Of a stretch of 64,000 nucleotides of DNA, positions 42,385 through 52,968 are shown in pieces. Position numbers and translations under genes: made by a program. Under the pieces are notes generated by a model. That model searched no databases. It was not told where the DNA came from and worked only from the letters and a program-made list of their open reading frames with translations. Source of the stretch: Geobacter sp. (GTDB lineage Bacteria > Desulfobacterota > Desulfuromonadia > Geobacterales > Pseudopelobacteraceae); the NCBI GenBank assembly GCA_003574895.1, contig PJFB01000003.1, positions 124,001 through 188,000 of the forward strand. The letters run 5' to 3'. Position 1 is the first letter of the stretch, and the number at the start of each line of letters is the position of its first letter.

Positions 42385-44511
42385 ATGATCCCCAATATTG
42401 GAGAAATCAATTTCGGACGCTACCTCTCCAAGCGCCTTCTTCCGCTGACTGTTGGGATCGGCCTGCTGATAAGTGTCTTTTTCCCTGCCACGTACTATTT
42501 TTTGGAATACAACATAATGCGGCACAATGCCGCCACCTACGCAGACCGATTTGCGAAGTTGATGCACGATCTGGTCCTACAGTCAGAGACCCTCTGGAAA
42601 TATCAGACATACGAGTATCGCAGTATCCTTGATCATCTCCCGCCGGAAAAAGAGATGAACCTTACGATTCTTGATGCAGCCGGGAAACCCATCACCGATT
42701 ACATACATTCCAACTACAAAACCAATAAATTGCTGGATTCCTGGGCTCCTTCAGCTTCTGCTCCGATTCGCTTCAATAACCGAACCATCGGAACCGTAGA
42801 GGTTTCTCTTTCCCAAGAAGCGCTCATTACCAGATCCTTTCTCATCTTTATTATTTCCTTTTGCATAGGCTCAGCATTGGCCGTTCTGGCATACATGTTC
42901 CCGGTTGGCATTGTAACGACCCTTGGCTCACGGATTGAAAACCTGATTAAGAATCTGCACCAGGCAAATGAAACCCTTGCCGCCGAAAAAGAACGGCTTT
43001 CGGTTACCCTGCGCTCCATCGGCGATGGCGTAATAACAACTGATATAGAGGGCAAAGTCGCTACTCTCAATTTTGCCGCCGAACACCTGACGGGCTGGAA
43101 ACAGGATCGTGCCATAGGCAAACAATTGCACGAAGTTTTCCATATAATCGACGAAAAGACCCGAATGCCGAGAGAAAGCCCGATCGACACGGTCGTCAGA
43201 AACAGCTCAACACTAGAAATTTCAGATGATACGATACTTGTCTGCACTGATGGCACCGAAAGGATCATAGAGGATTCGGCAGCACCAATATGCAACAGCC
43301 AAAGTAAAATTATCGGCGTGGTGCTGGCGTTTCGAGATGTGACAGAAAAGAAGAAAATGGCCCAAGACCTGCTGAAAACCCAGCAGCTCGAATCGTTAGG
43401 TGTCTTGGCTGGAGGCATAGCCCACGATTTCAACAACCTTTTGACCGGCATCCTCGGCAATGTTTCCTTGGCCATGATGTACCTGGACCCTGAAGAAAGG
43501 GCCTACAATAAACTACAGGAAGCGACGAAAGCCTATGAGCGGGCCAGGGACCTGACACAAAGTCTGCTGACATTTTCCAAAGGCGGGATACCCAGAAAAA
43601 GGACTCTATCAATCGATCAACTCATCATGGATTCGGCCAGTTTCACCCTGAGCGGATCCAATGTCAGATGTAATTTTTCAATTTCTGAAGCTATCTGGCT
43701 GGTTGATGCCGATGAGGGGCAAATGAGCCAGGTCATTAACAACCTGATAATCAATGCCAGTCAGGCAATGCCGGACGGTGGAGTGATCGATATCAAGGTT
43801 GAAAACGTAACTATCAGCCAAGGAGAGATGACACCACTTAAAGCCGGCAGATACGTAAGGATTTCAATAGAGGATCATGGCAGTGGCATACCGGAAAGAC
43901 ACCTGCCGAAAATTTTTGACCCTTATTTTACGACAAAACAGAATGGTCACGGCCTTGGCCTTGCAACAGTCCACTCGATAATCAGGAATCATGAAGGATT
44001 CATCCATGTGACAACCAATCTTGGCAAAGGCACAACCTTCATCATCCATCTGATTGCCTCGGAAAAGCTTTCCACGGAAACAGCAGAAACAAAAAGCGTT
44101 GCCGTTGCTGGAAAAGAAAAAATATTAGTAATGGATGACGAAGTAATTATCCGTCAAGTGGCGTGCGAAATTCTCGGACATCTGGGCTATAGGGCTGAAG
44201 CCTGCTGTGATGGGAATGAAGCTATTAATATCTACAGCCAGGCGCTTCAGGCAGGAGATCCGTTTGATGCGGTGATCATGGACCTGACCATCCCAGGCGG
44301 CATGGGAGGACAACAGGCCATCAGGAGGCTTCTGGAACTCGATCCTCAAGCAAAAGCAATAGTTTCCAGCGGTTATTCCAATGACCCGATAATTGCCTAT
44401 TACAACGAATACGGGTTCAAAGCTTATGTTGTAAAACCGTATCGGGTTGAAGAATTTCAAGAAACATTATGGTCGGTATTGCATCCTTCCGAACAGCTTA
44501 AGGCGGTATAA
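42385..44511 (+). CDS. Hybrid sensor histidine kinase (TM-PAS-HisKA-HATPase-REC)
   Basis: This 708-residue membrane sensor has two transmembrane helices (about 17-40 and 155-180) enclosing a periplasmic domain of about 115 residues. A PAS domain follows (about 210-330), then an NtrB-like dimerisation domain with the phospho-accepting His in LAGGIAHDFNNLLTGI. The ATPase domain has NNLIINASQAMPDGG, DHGSGIP and GHGLGLATVHSII, and a C-terminal receiver (about 580-705) has the phospho-acceptor in VIMDLTIPGGMGG. ATG 42385 follows the binding-protein stop by one base. The two genes form a probable sensor pair. The phosphorelay target is not adjacent. Confidence 0.9.
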   Translation: MIPNIGEINFGRYLSKRLLPLTVGIGLLISVFFPATYYFLEYNIMRHNAATYADRFAKLMHDLVLQSETLWKYQTYEYRSILDHLPPEKEMNLTILDAAGKPITDYIHSNYKTNKLLDSWAPSASAPIRFNNRTIGTVEVSLSQEALITRSFLIFIISFCIGSALAVLAYMFPVGIVTTLGSRIENLIKNLHQANETLAAEKERLSVTLRSIGDGVITTDIEGKVATLNFAAEHLTGWKQDRAIGKQLHEVFHIIDEKTRMPRESPIDTVVRNSSTLEISDDTILVCTDGTERIIEDSAAPICNSQSKIIGVVLAFRDVTEKKKMAQDLLKTQQLESLGVLAGGIAHDFNNLLTGILGNVSLAMMYLDPEERAYNKLQEATKAYERARDLTQSLLTFSKGGIPRKRTLSIDQLIMDSASFTLSGSNVRCNFSISEAIWLVDADEGQMSQVINNLIINASQAMPDGGVIDIKVENVTISQGEMTPLKAGRYVRISIEDHGSGIPERHLPKIFDPYFTTKQNGHGLGLATVHSIIRNHEGFIHVTTNLGKGTTFIIHLIASEKLSTETAETKSVAVAGKEKILVMDDEVIIRQVACEILGHLGYRAEACCDGNEAINIYSQALQAGDPFDAVIMDLTIPGGMGGQQAIRRLLELDPQAKAIVSSGYSNDPIIAYYNEYGFKAYVVKPYRVEEFQETLWSVLHPSEQLKAV

Positions 44512-44899
44512 CCCGCAATCGGGGAATCAGGGATGGATCCAGATCAGCCATGTTTTCGGGGCCGAGGGCAGCCAATCCTTCCCGCATCCTGTCGGCAGCT
44601 TCGATGAGACCTGCCACGTCAACCCCCTGGCAAACCATATTCACACGGCGCAGATATGATGCCCCGCTCTCCAAAAGCCTTAAGGCACCGCCAAAATTAC
44701 CGTTGCGCCTGTGGTGCAGGGCAACGGCTATCTGCAGAATCCCCTGATAGAAATCCCGTATTTCCCCTTGCTCCCCAACCCACAGATCCTCCAGGGTCTC
44801 GTGGCACTCGAACCAGTCGCCACCGTTGAACTGCCTGATGGCGCGGAACAGCTCCTGTGGCGGAGTCTCGTTGCAATTTCTCAAAGCGGTTTCCTCCAT
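44498..44899 (-). CDS. DUF309 family protein
   Basis: This cytosolic protein of about 133 residues carries the DUF309 signature FNGGDWFECHETLEDLWV and FYQGILQIAVALHHRRNGNF followed by GGALRLLESG. Function is unknown. The fold is an all-helical bundle with conserved His and Glu residues that could bind metal. The start is uncertain. ATG 44899 has no ribosome-binding site, while a TTG at 44884 lies 8 nt after GGAGG and may be the true start. The frame is open back to 44986. It overlaps the 3' end of the convergent kinase gene by 14 bp. Confidence 0.78.
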   Translation of the reverse strand: MEETALRNCNETPPQELFRAIRQFNGGDWFECHETLEDLWVGEQGEIRDFYQGILQIAVALHHRRNGNFGGALRLLESGASYLRRVNMVCQGVDVAGLIEAADRMREGLAALGPENMADLDPSLIPRLRVIPP

Positions 44900-45087
44900 G
44901 TATCGTAGACATTTGGGAATAAAAAATCCCGTTTCAAGATCTATTCGTGAAAAAGTCGGCATGCCGCAGTAAGTTTTTGCTGCCATTTTTATGGTTCGTC
45001 GGTGACGTGTAAATAAAATTGAATTATATCAGGTGGTACGCCATTCGCATCCATTGCCGACCACGTTATCCGTACCGCTATAAATAC

Positions 45088-45116
45088 TTGACATTTCGTC
45101 GTTTAATTTATATTTT
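45088..45116 (+). promoter_or_regulatory. Sigma70-type promoter of the decahaem cytochrome gene
   Basis: TTGACA (45088-45093) and TATTTT (45111-45116) are separated by 17 bp. The implied leader is about 165 nt and AT-rich. No riboswitch was recognised in it. Confidence 0.6.
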
Positions 45117-45288
45117 AAGCTAAATTTAATTGTTTATATCTTACATTTCGCAAAGTTTATTTGTACTTCCAAGCAGGAAAAATGAAGCGTGGAAGAACAT
45201 ACGATTATTTTATACGTCGAGCCTGAAAGTCCTTTTTTTAATATTAATTCCAAATATAATTCAAAATTTTGACAAGGGGATGGCGATT

Positions 45289-46263
45289 ATGAAGGAAATA
45301 GCACTGATGGTCGGAGTATTGGCTTTGTCGGTTGTGCTCGGAACCGGTCTTTGCCTGGCAAATGTACCGGCACCACCTGTTGACCAGAATATTGGGTTTT
45401 GGGACAAAACCTTTAACAATATGAGCGAAACCGATTGCCGGGGTTGCCATGGCGATAATTTGGTTGGACTTCACCACCAGTTGATAACCACAAAGGGTCT
45501 GTTATGCACCTCTTGCCATAAATTGGATTGCAGTACCGGAACCTGCCAGTTTGCTTCATTTCGAGACTGCTTCCAGTGTCACAGCCAGGTTGCCGGACAA
45601 GCCTCGGTGCACCATCTGGGCCAGGCAGCCCAGGATGGCGACTGCGCTTCGTGCCATGGCGACCTGGTCCAGAACCGGACTGATGGCCACTATATCCCGA
45701 CTTACAATGCGACGATGGTTACCCCCCGCCCCTCAGACGGCACAGGAGTTAATGGCAAGGGGGCCTGTGATTACTGCCACTCATGGGGCAATGACTTTGG
45801 CACCGGCAACCTGGTATATGCCAACAAGGAGACCCATCACAATACCGGCTTGGGACAGGATTCGAGCAAGTGCACATGGTGCCATGATTCCCAGGCGGGC
45901 ACAGGTCTCAAAATCAGAGCCTGCGAACAATGCCATGCACCGCAATCAATGCACAACATCCAGGTTGACACGAACAACGATGGCAAAATTGTTCCTGGTG
46001 GCGAATTGCCTTACCAAGGTCATATCGGTAACAATGAAGACTGCCTTGGGTGTCATGGCGGCGCCGCTGATCAGATAAGCATCGGTGGTGGTAACGGGGG
46101 ATGGTCTCTCTTCAATCCCACCAGGCATCACCTGCTGGTTCAGAAAAATGGCAAGAAATGCCTGGATTGCCATACCTTGTATCGCAACGATCAAGGGATT
46201 TTTGTCTTCAAAGATTTCAGGACCTGTTCAACCTGCCATAGAAATGGCGGCCGAAGACCATGA
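45289..46263 (+). CDS. Decahaem c-type cytochrome
   Basis: This 324-residue exported protein has a signal peptide (MKEIALMVGVLALSVVLGTG, cleavage near CLANVPAP) and ten CXXCH haem-binding motifs: CRGCH, CTSCH, CFQCH, CASCH, CDYCH, CTWCH, CEQCH, CLGCH, CLDCH and CSTCH. Numerous extra His residues can serve as distal ligands. Such periplasmic or outer-membrane cytochromes carry electrons to metals or outer-surface acceptors in Geobacter. No porin or partner cytochrome is adjacent, so its place in a conduit is open. ATG 45289 is chosen because AAGGGG is about 10 nt upstream and the signal peptide begins there. A strong promoter and a terminator make it a single-gene unit. Confidence 0.92.
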   Translation: MKEIALMVGVLALSVVLGTGLCLANVPAPPVDQNIGFWDKTFNNMSETDCRGCHGDNLVGLHHQLITTKGLLCTSCHKLDCSTGTCQFASFRDCFQCHSQVAGQASVHHLGQAAQDGDCASCHGDLVQNRTDGHYIPTYNATMVTPRPSDGTGVNGKGACDYCHSWGNDFGTGNLVYANKETHHNTGLGQDSSKCTWCHDSQAGTGLKIRACEQCHAPQSMHNIQVDTNNDGKIVPGGELPYQGHIGNNEDCLGCHGGAADQISIGGGNGGWSLFNPTRHHLLVQKNGKKCLDCHTLYRNDQGIFVFKDFRTCSTCHRNGGRRP

Positions 46264-46328
46264 CTATCTTGAATTGTGTTTATTAGATACAAATAAGCAT
46301 TCTTTATAATTATTCAGCTCTCATCATC

Positions 46329-46384
46329 AAGGGCCGCGAACAACTCTCGCATATAATGCAGAGTCTGACCGCGGCCTTTATTTT
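46329..46384 (+). terminator. Intrinsic terminator after the cytochrome gene
   Basis: AAGGGCCGCG (46329-46338) pairs with CGCGGCCTT (46370-46378), leaving one G bulged. An inner stem (ACTCT with AGAGT) closes the loop, and a T-rich tract follows. The rest of the gap to 46607 is AT-rich with no gene seen. Confidence 0.7.
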
Positions 46385-46607
46385 CACTGCTTTGTTTTTC
46401 AACTGGCACATCAATATCCACTGATCGCTGGCCTTGATCTGATTGGCTCCAAAGCTTGTGCATCATGATAGCACACGACAGATAATCCGTAGACTTTTCA
46501 AATATTTAATCTTATAATTAAACATTAATTTTACTTACATCAGGGCAATTTGTTCCTATCGTTTCGATGGTGCTGAAGCTGTTTATATTTCCACTGAAGA
46601 GGCCACC

Positions 46608-49600
46608 ATGGATTCAAACAACCCTCAGCCTGATCAGACACACAAAACCTTACCAAGAAGAAACCGGTTGTTCTTCCGTAATTGGACTCTCCTGGCCATG
46701 GCAACCCTGCTTTTGGTTGGTGGCTGTTGGTGGATTGATAAGGCAGGCCAGATAGCAGACCGGGATCAGCGCGAACTGATTCTGTTCCAGGCAACTGCCA
46801 TCACCAGAATGATAAATACCGAATTGCTGAAAACACTGTCATTCGACTCAGCAGACAAAACCAGGCCCAAGTTTCAAAGGATGCATTCCCAAATGGCGGC
46901 TTATGCCCAGGATTTCGGCATAAGATCGATTTACAGCATGGCCATTCGCAACGGCAAGATAGTTTACGGCCCCGAAAGCAAAACCGATGGCGGCACCAAG
47001 GGCTCGCAACCTGGTGCTGTATATAGACAGCCGCCGGCAGAGTTGGAAGAAGCCTTCCGGACTCACAGATCGCAAACAGCAGGTCCCTACTCGGACGAGC
47101 ACGGGACATTCGTCTCGGCATATGCCCCGGTACTCGACCCTCGTACCGGCGAGATGTTGCTCATGGTGGGTATCGATATCAAAGCGGAACAATGGCGGGC
47201 AGGCATTACCCGTGCACAACTATTGCCTGGCCTGTTTACCATGGCACTGCTGAGTATTCTGGTAGCCGGTTTTTCCCTGCTCGAGCGTCGCACGCACATG
47301 CCCCTGGACAGTCAAAAGCGTCTCCGTAATTTAGAGGCAATACTGTGTGCGCTGACCGGAATTATCCTGACCCTGGCTGCTACCTGGCTGGCCCACAACG
47401 CCTTGAGCCATTCAAAACAGGCAGCTTTCTCGGTACTGGCACGGACCCAGACCCACGACATAGTCGAATCGTTGCGCAACCTTCGCAACCAACTAGATGC
47501 CTTGGGGCAGTTTTTTGAAGGTGACCATAAGGTTGACCGAAACGATTTCCGCTATTTTTCCGCACCCATCGCAAGGACAAATTATATTACTGGCAGCGGG
47601 TGGGCCCCCCGAATTCGGGCCTCGGATAAAGAACGACTTGAATCGCTGGTTAGGAAAGAAGGATTTCCCAATTTTATTGTAAACGAAAGGGATTCCAACA
47701 AACTACAACGGCCTGCAACCGGGAGAGAAGTCTACTACCCCATGCTGTATATTGAACCCTTGGAAGAAATCCGCAGTAATCTCGGTTTCGACATCGGATC
47801 AGAGCCCAAACAGCTGGCGACCATGGAGACAGCCGCAAAGTCAGGTCTGCCCTACGCATCGGATACTTCAGGGCAAACCTCCCACTTTCAACAAAACATT
47901 ATCACGGTGTATCAGCCTGTTTTTACAAACAAGTCTCCGGCATCACAGGGCAAAACCCGCAGCAATGGCGATCTGCGCGGATTTGTATATGTGTCTTTCA
48001 ATCCTGAAGTCCTGTTGAACAATCATCTTCAGAACGACAAAGCCGGCATATGTTTTGAGCTGTTTGACCTGAAATCAGGATTGTTGCCCAAACCTGTGGC
48101 GGCTTCATCTCGGCACACAACCGATTTGTCCGTCAACTTCCGGCATCTTGAAGCCACCGGCCTATATTATATCCTTCCGGTCTTTATTTTCGGTAAATCG
48201 TATGCACTGGTTGCTCATCCCGAGCAGTCCTGGCTGGCGGCGCACCCAAGCTGGAGCGTCTGGGCGGTCTTTTGGGGAGGGGTTCTGCTGACAACTGTCA
48301 TGACAGCGTTCACCAAGTTCCTTCTCCGCCGCAAGGCAGACCTTGAGGAACTTGTACAATCCAGAACCGCAGAATTGAGAGAGAGCGAAGCCTTTCAACG
48401 CAACCTGCTGGAAAAGCTCCCTGTCGGAGTCGTTGTCATAAATCCGCAAACCCGCCTCATCGAAAGCGTGAACGCGCAAACCATCTCCTGGTTTGGCGCC
48501 CCAGCCGACAAGATCATCGGGCAACGCTGCCACGCATTCCTTTGCCCGGCCTGTGAAGGGGCTTGTCCGATCTGCGACCTAGGCATGGAGGTCGCGAACG
48601 ACGAGAGGGTCATGCTACATTCGGATGGCACTCAGATTCCTATCATAAAATCAGTCATACGCGTCCACTTGTTTGGAAAAGAAAAGCTGCTCGAATGTTT
48701 CGTAGAGATCAGCGGTCGCAAATACGCGGAAGAAAAACTTCAGGCATTCGCCGACACACTGGAGATAAAAAACCAGGAATTGGATTTGGCCCGCAATAAG
48801 GCCGAGGCTGCTACCAAGGCTAAAAGCGAATTTTTGGCAAACATGAGCCACGAGATCCGCACGCCGATGAACGGAATCATCGGCATGACCGGTTTACTGC
48901 TGGATACCGAACTCACCGGCGAGCAACAGCATTATGCTGAAACCGTGCGTGAGAGCGGCCAAGTATTACTGCAGATTATTAATGACATTCTGGACTTCTC
49001 GAAAATCGAAGCAGGAAAACTCGAACTGGAGACTCTGGAGTTTGATCTGCTTGACCTTTTGGACGATTTCACTGAGATTATGGCTGTCAAGGCGGTTGAA
49101 CAAGGAGTGGAACTCATCTGTGCCGCATCTCCGGATGTACCCGTATTACTGATAGGAGACCCTGGTCGACTTAGACAGGTGTTGACCAATCTGACCGGAA
49201 ATGCGCTCAAGTTCACCAGTCAGGGAGAGGTGGCCGTGCAAATCTCCTTGGAATCCAAATCCGGTAGCGAGGCTCGTCTGCATTTCTCCGTACGTGATAC
49301 TGGTATTGGGATTCCGGCAAACAAGCTGGGCCTGCTCTTTGAAAAATTCTCACAAGTAGATGCATCCACTACTCGCAATTACGGGGGCACCGGACTGGGA
49401 CTGGCCATTTCAAAACAACTTGCCGAGTTGATGGGAGGCGAGATAGGGGTGTGTAGCGAAGAAGGCAAGGGCTCCGAATTCTGGTTTACCGCTTGCTTTA
49501 CCCTGCAACACCGGAAAAAACCGGAACAGCCGTTTGCAGCAAGCTTACATGATGTACACCTACTGATAGTTGATGATAATTACTCAAACCGCGAAATTAT

Positions 49601-50780
49601 CCGGTTGCAAACCGAATTTTGGGGAATGCGCCCATCGGAGGCCGACGACGGTCACGCTGCATTGCAGATGCTTATAGAGGCAAAAGAGGCCGGCATACCT
49701 TTCCGGATAGCGCTTATCGACAAGCAGATGCCTGGCATGGATGGCACTGAGTTGGGACGGCAAATCCGCGCCGACGAACGGATCGCAGACACGGCACTTG
49801 TCATGATGACCACCCTGGCTCACCGCAATGATGATCGTTGGCTTGAGGCAACAGGTGTTGCCGCATACCTGAACAAACCCGTGAGTCGGTCCGATCTATT
49901 TGACTCCATGGTTCTTTCGCTTGATTCCGGCAAAAAAGACATGGGACCGGGCCGTATAATAATGCGTCACAAATACAATGAATTGCGGGATGACAAGATG
50001 CAAATTCTCTTGGTGGAAGACAGTATTATAAACCAGCAAGTGGTCTTGGGGATTCTGAAAAAACTGGGCATTCGTGCCGATGTTGCCGCCAACGGGCTTG
50101 AAGCCCTGAATGCGCTGGAAACCATTCCGTATGACCTGGTGTTAATGGACGTACAAATGCCCGTAATGGATGGCTTGGTTGCGTCAGGTACCATCCGCGA
50201 CCCAAACTCGCGAGTGCTCGATCATGCAATCCCGATCATTGCCATGACAGCACATGCCATGGCCAGCGACAAAGAGCGTTGCCAGCAAGCCGGCATGAAC
50301 GACTATCTCTCCAAACCCCTGGACCCACTTATTTTGGCCGAGAAACTGGACAAATGGCTGCCTAAACAATCATCAAGAACCTTGCTGGATACTAACGATG
50401 CGTCTTGCAGGAAGGATGCCTCAAATTGGGAGGAGCAGAAATTGCCAATATTCGACAAAGCTGCCATGATGGTCCGCCTGATGCATGACGAAGAGTTGGC
50501 CCACATGATCATTGAATGTTTTCTGGAAGATATCCCACGCCAAATTGATATATTGAAAACATATCTTGCGGACAGTGACTCAGAGGGCGCAGTGCGTCAG
50601 GCCCACTCAATAAAAGGAGCCGCCGCTAATGTCAGTTGCGAAGCCATGCGGCATGTCGCTTTGGAGATGGAAAAATCAGGCAGGAACGGCAACTTGGCAG
50701 GAGTTGCTGAAAGACTTCCTGAATTGGACTTTCAATTCAACAGGCTGAAAAAAGTCATGCAGGAACAACTTAAAAACTGA
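46608..50780 (+). CDS. Large hybrid histidine kinase (CHASE-PAS-HisKA-HATPase-REC-REC-HPt)
   Basis: The product has 1390 residues. A helix at about 27-45 starts a first periplasmic sensor region, helices at about 205-225 and 245-265 follow, and then comes a CHASE domain (about 290-460, [40 protein letters not shown]). A further helix lies near 548-570. The PAS domain (about 590-700) contains a cysteine-rich stretch, [19 protein letters not shown]. The kinase core has phospho-His near residue 748 in [19 protein letters not shown] and ATP-binding DTGIGIP and GTGLGLAIS. Two receivers (LLIVDDNYS with [20 protein letters not shown] with [11 protein letters not shown]) and a C-terminal HPt ([13 protein letters not shown]) complete a full internal phosphorelay. 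The response-regulator gene 19 bp downstream is the likely partner. Confidence 0.92.
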   Translation: MDSNNPQPDQTHKTLPRRNRLFFRNWTLLAMATLLLVGGCWWIDKAGQIADRDQRELILFQATAITRMINTELLKTLSFDSADKTRPKFQRMHSQMAAYAQDFGIRSIYSMAIRNGKIVYGPESKTDGGTKGSQPGAVYRQPPAELEEAFRTHRSQTAGPYSDEHGTFVSAYAPVLDPRTGEMLLMVGIDIKAEQWRAGITRAQLLPGLFTMALLSILVAGFSLLERRTHMPLDSQKRLRNLEAILCALTGIILTLAATWLAHNALSHSKQAAFSVLARTQTHDIVESLRNLRNQLDALGQFFEGDHKVDRNDFRYFSAPIARTNYITGSGWAPRIRASDKERLESLVRKEGFPNFIVNERDSNKLQRPATGREVYYPMLYIEPLEEIRSNLGFDIGSEPKQLATMETAAKSGLPYASDTSGQTSHFQQNIITVYQPVFTNKSPASQGKTRSNGDLRGFVYVSFNPEVLLNNHLQNDKAGICFELFDLKSGLLPKPVAASSRHTTDLSVNFRHLEATGLYYILPVFIFGKSYALVAHPEQSWLAAHPSWSVWAVFWGGVLLTTVMTAFTKFLLRRKADLEELVQSRTAELRESEAFQRNLLEKLPVGVVVINPQTRLIESVNAQTISWFGAPADKIIGQRCHAFLCPACEGACPICDLGMEVANDERVMLHSDGTQIPIIKSVIRVHLFGKEKLLECFVEISGRKYAEEKLQAFADTLEIKNQELDLARNKAEAATKAKSEFLANMSHEIRTPMNGIIGMTGLLLDTELTGEQQHYAETVRESGQVLLQIINDILDFSKIEAGKLELETLEFDLLDLLDDFTEIMAVKAVEQGVELICAASPDVPVLLIGDPGRLRQVLTNLTGNALKFTSQGEVAVQISLESKSGSEARLHFSVRDTGIGIPANKLGLLFEKFSQVDASTTRNYGGTGLGLAISKQLAELMGGEIGVCSEEGKGSEFWFTACFTLQHRKKPEQPFAASLHDVHLLIVDDNYSNREIIRLQTEFWGMRPSEADDGHAALQMLIEAKEAGIPFRIALIDKQMPGMDGTELGRQIRADERIADTALVMMTTLAHRNDDRWLEATGVAAYLNKPVSRSDLFDSMVLSLDSGKKDMGPGRIIMRHKYNELRDDKMQILLVEDSIINQQVVLGILKKLGIRADVAANGLEALNALETIPYDLVLMDVQMPVMDGLVASGTIRDPNSRVLDHAIPIIAMTAHAMASDKERCQQAGMNDYLSKPLDPLILAEKLDKWLPKQSSRTLLDTNDASCRKDASNWEEQKLPIFDKAAMMVRLMHDEELAHMIIECFLEDIPRQIDILKTYLADSDSEGAVRQAHSIKGAAANVSCEAMRHVALEMEKSGRNGNLAGVAERLPELDFQFNRLKKVMQEQLKN

Positions 50781-50799
50781 GTAATCACGAAAGGGGCCA

Positions 50800-51420
50800 A
50801 TGAAAATCCTGATTGCGGAAGACGACAACACATCACGCACAATGCTTGAGGCTGTGCTCCAGAAGTTCGGACACGATGTGATCAAGACATGCGACGGTGC
50901 CGAGGCTTGGCAGGCCATACAGGGTCCCGATGCGCCAAGGATGGTCATCCTCGACTGGTCAATGCCGGAAATTGACGGCCTGGAGCTATGTAGGCGCATA
51001 CGCACTATGACGACTGACCAGCCACCTTTCATAATTATGCTGACATCGCGCGACTCAAGGAAAGAAATCGTTATCGGACTGGATGCAGGGGCCGATGATT
51101 ATCTGATCAAGCCCTATGACCCCGAGGAACTCAGGGCCAGGGTGAATGTGGGCAGGCGCATGATTGAAATACAATGCCGTCTGGCTGACCGGATCAGAGA
51201 ACGGGATGAGGCACTGGAACAGATCAAGACCCTGCGCGGCATCATTCCGATTTGCGCATGCTGCAAAAAGATTCGCGACGACAAAGGTTATTGGAATCAG
51301 GTGGAAGTATACGTAAGTCAGCATTCCGATGCCGAATTCAGCCACGGGCTATGCCCTGAATGCTTTGAAAAGGCATATAATGAAGTGAAAGGCATGGCGA
51401 TGGATAAAGCAACTCACTGA
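50800..51420 (+). CDS. Response regulator with C-terminal Cys-rich tail
   Basis: The product has 206 residues. The receiver domain (about 1-120) has LIAEDDN, phospho-acceptor Asp52 in MVILDWSMPEIDG, and the conserved Lys in YLIKPYDPEELRARV. A short coiled coil leads to the tail GIIPICACCKKIRDDKGYWN with a later LCPECFEKAY. Such tails with two CxxC pairs are common at the end of bacterial response regulators and PAS proteins and probably bind a metal. There is no DNA-binding domain. AAAGGGGCC precedes the ATG. It is in an operon with the large hybrid kinase upstream and ends at a strong terminator. Confidence 0.88.
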   Translation: MKILIAEDDNTSRTMLEAVLQKFGHDVIKTCDGAEAWQAIQGPDAPRMVILDWSMPEIDGLELCRRIRTMTTDQPPFIIMLTSRDSRKEIVIGLDAGADDYLIKPYDPEELRARVNVGRRMIEIQCRLADRIRERDEALEQIKTLRGIIPICACCKKIRDDKGYWNQVEVYVSQHSDAEFSHGLCPECFEKAYNEVKGMAMDKATH

Positions 51421-51452
51421 TTGAAATCGGGTTTAGAGAATATAAAATAAAA

Positions 51453-51479
51453 AAGGCCGGGAATACCCGGCCTTTTTGT
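51453..51479. terminator. Bidirectional intrinsic terminator
   Basis: AAGGCCGGG (51453-51461) pairs with CCCGGCCTT (51466-51474), with an A-run before it and TTTTTGTTT after. It separates the response-regulator gene from the convergent tRNA-Leu gene. Confidence 0.9.
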
Positions 51480-51480
51480 T

Positions 51481-51567
51481 TGGTGCGGTGGAATGGACTC
51501 GAACCATCACGAAGTTGCCCCCGCCAGCCCCTCAAGCTGGTGCGTCTACCAATTCCGCCACCACCGC
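51481..51567 (-). tRNA. tRNA-Leu (GAG)
   Basis: The minus strand reads GCGGTGGTGGCGGAATTGGT at the 5' end, and the 3' CCA is encoded. The anticodon stem CCAGC/GCTGG encloses TTGAGGG, giving anticodon GAG. The 87-nt length with a long variable arm fits leucine. The 3' end is next to the terminator at 51453-51479. Confidence 0.95.
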
Positions 51568-51686
51568 ATTTCCTAATATGTCAATTCAACATTGTGTTTG
51601 TAATTTGGAACATCTAACTGCCGCAGGGTTTTCACAAACAGGGCTTATTTCTATACCACAACCTCTTGACGCGATCAAGCAAAAGA

Positions 51687-52088
51687 TTACTTCGATTGAG
51701 CCGGAGTCGCAGTTGGTACTGCCGCAGGCTTGCCCTGAACAGGGGGCTGGGCTGGTGTTTGACCAGCCGGCGGCACTGATACCGGTGCCTGGACAGGCGC
51801 CGGTGCCTTGGCAGCTGGAGCCGCCTTGCTCTTACCTGACATGATCGATGACGACGAAGGCAGGCCCGACAGGTAAGACAGGGTCAGCGACGTCAACATG
51901 AAGATAATTGCCGCACCGGTGGTCAATTTACTGAGAAAGGTTGCGCCGCCGCCAGCGCCAAAGACAGACTGACTGCCGCCACCGCCGAATGAGGCGCCCA
52001 TTTCAGCGCCTTTACCGGACTGGAGCAAAACCACGGCAATCATGAAAATACTCACTATTACATGGAGTATCGTAAGAATAATTATCAT
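51687..52088 (-). CDS. secG: Preprotein translocase subunit SecG
   Basis: This 133-residue inner-membrane protein has two helices (about 2-22 and 52-72) with the SecG signature LLQSGKGAEMGASFGGGGSQ and VFGAGGGATFLSKLT between them. SecG assists the SecYEG channel in protein export. The C-terminal tail from about residue 80 is rich in Pro, Ala and Gln and longer than in E. coli. ATG 52088 is preferred to TTG 52094 because AGGGG lies 8 nt upstream. It is the last gene of the gap-pgk-tpiA-secG block, with tRNA-Leu downstream, a common order in Geobacter. Confidence 0.93.
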   Translation of the reverse strand: MIIILTILHVIVSIFMIAVVLLQSGKGAEMGASFGGGGSQSVFGAGGGATFLSKLTTGAAIIFMLTSLTLSYLSGLPSSSSIMSGKSKAAPAAKAPAPVQAPVSVPPAGQTPAQPPVQGKPAAVPTATPAQSK

Positions 52089-52204
52089 TAACAAGTCCCC
52101 TGATTAGTGTCAAAGAATAGTTTTTGTACCACAGGGATAGTATTTTTGCAATGTGTTTATTAACTGGGTTGGTAGCAAAAGGCTTTAGTCATGAACAAGA
52201 CGAT

Positions 52205-52960
52205 TCAAGCCATGAAATTGACAATTGCCGCGAAAGAATCCGCCTTGAGGCTGGCACCGCCAACCAAGGCTCCATCAATATCGGCCTGCGACATCAGTCC
52301 CTTGACATTCTCCGGCTTGACGCTGCCACCATAGAGGATGCGCATTGCTTCGGCATGCGGCTTTCCAAAGAGCTTTTCCACCAACTCCCTGATAAAGGCA
52401 TGCACCTCTTGGGCCTGGGCCTCACTGGCAGTCTTTCCTGTTCCAATGGCCCATACCGGTTCGTAGGCAACAACGATCTGTTTGAGCGATTCGGCAGGTA
52501 AACCTGCCAAACATCCCATTATCTGAGACTCGATTACTGTGAATGTCTTATCCGACTCGCGCTCGGCCAAGGTTTCTCCAACGCACACAATGGCGGTAAG
52601 TCCCGCTGCGATTGCTGCCTTGGCTTTTTTGTTAACGGTCCCATTGGTTTCATTGAAATATTGACGGCGCTCCGAATGCCCGATTATGACGTAACTGCAA
52701 CCGGCATCCTTTAGCATACCAGGCGACACTTCGCCGGTAAAGGCCCCCTCCTCCTCCCAAAAACAGTCTTGGGCGGCCAGCAGTATTCCTGAACCGGCTA
52801 TTTCATCAGCCACACTGCTGAGTGCGGTAAATACCGGGGCGACCACAATTTCAACCCCACTTGTACCTGCCACAAGCGATTTAAGCTCTTTTACCAGCGC
52901 TGTGGCCTCATTGATGGTCTTGAACAGCTTCCAGTTCCCTGCAATGACTGGTGTACGCAT
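52205..52960 (-). CDS. tpiA: Triosephosphate isomerase
   Basis: This 251-residue cytosolic TIM-barrel enzyme interconverts dihydroxyacetone phosphate and glyceraldehyde 3-phosphate. The motifs are AGNWKLFKT at the N-terminus (catalytic Lys), IIGHSERRQYF with the catalytic His, and AYEPVWAIGTGKTAS with the catalytic Glu and flexible loop 6. ILYGGSVKPEN and GGASLKADSF form the phosphate site. GGAGGCATC directly precedes the ATG. It starts 8 bp after pgk, consistent with cotranscription. Confidence 0.97.
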   Translation of the reverse strand: MRTPVIAGNWKLFKTINEATALVKELKSLVAGTSGVEIVVAPVFTALSSVADEIAGSGILLAAQDCFWEEEGAFTGEVSPGMLKDAGCSYVIIGHSERRQYFNETNGTVNKKAKAAIAAGLTAIVCVGETLAERESDKTFTVIESQIMGCLAGLPAESLKQIVVAYEPVWAIGTGKTASEAQAQEVHAFIRELVEKLFGKPHAEAMRILYGGSVKPENVKGLMSQADIDGALVGGASLKADSFAAIVNFMA

Positions 52961-52968
52961 GATGCCTC

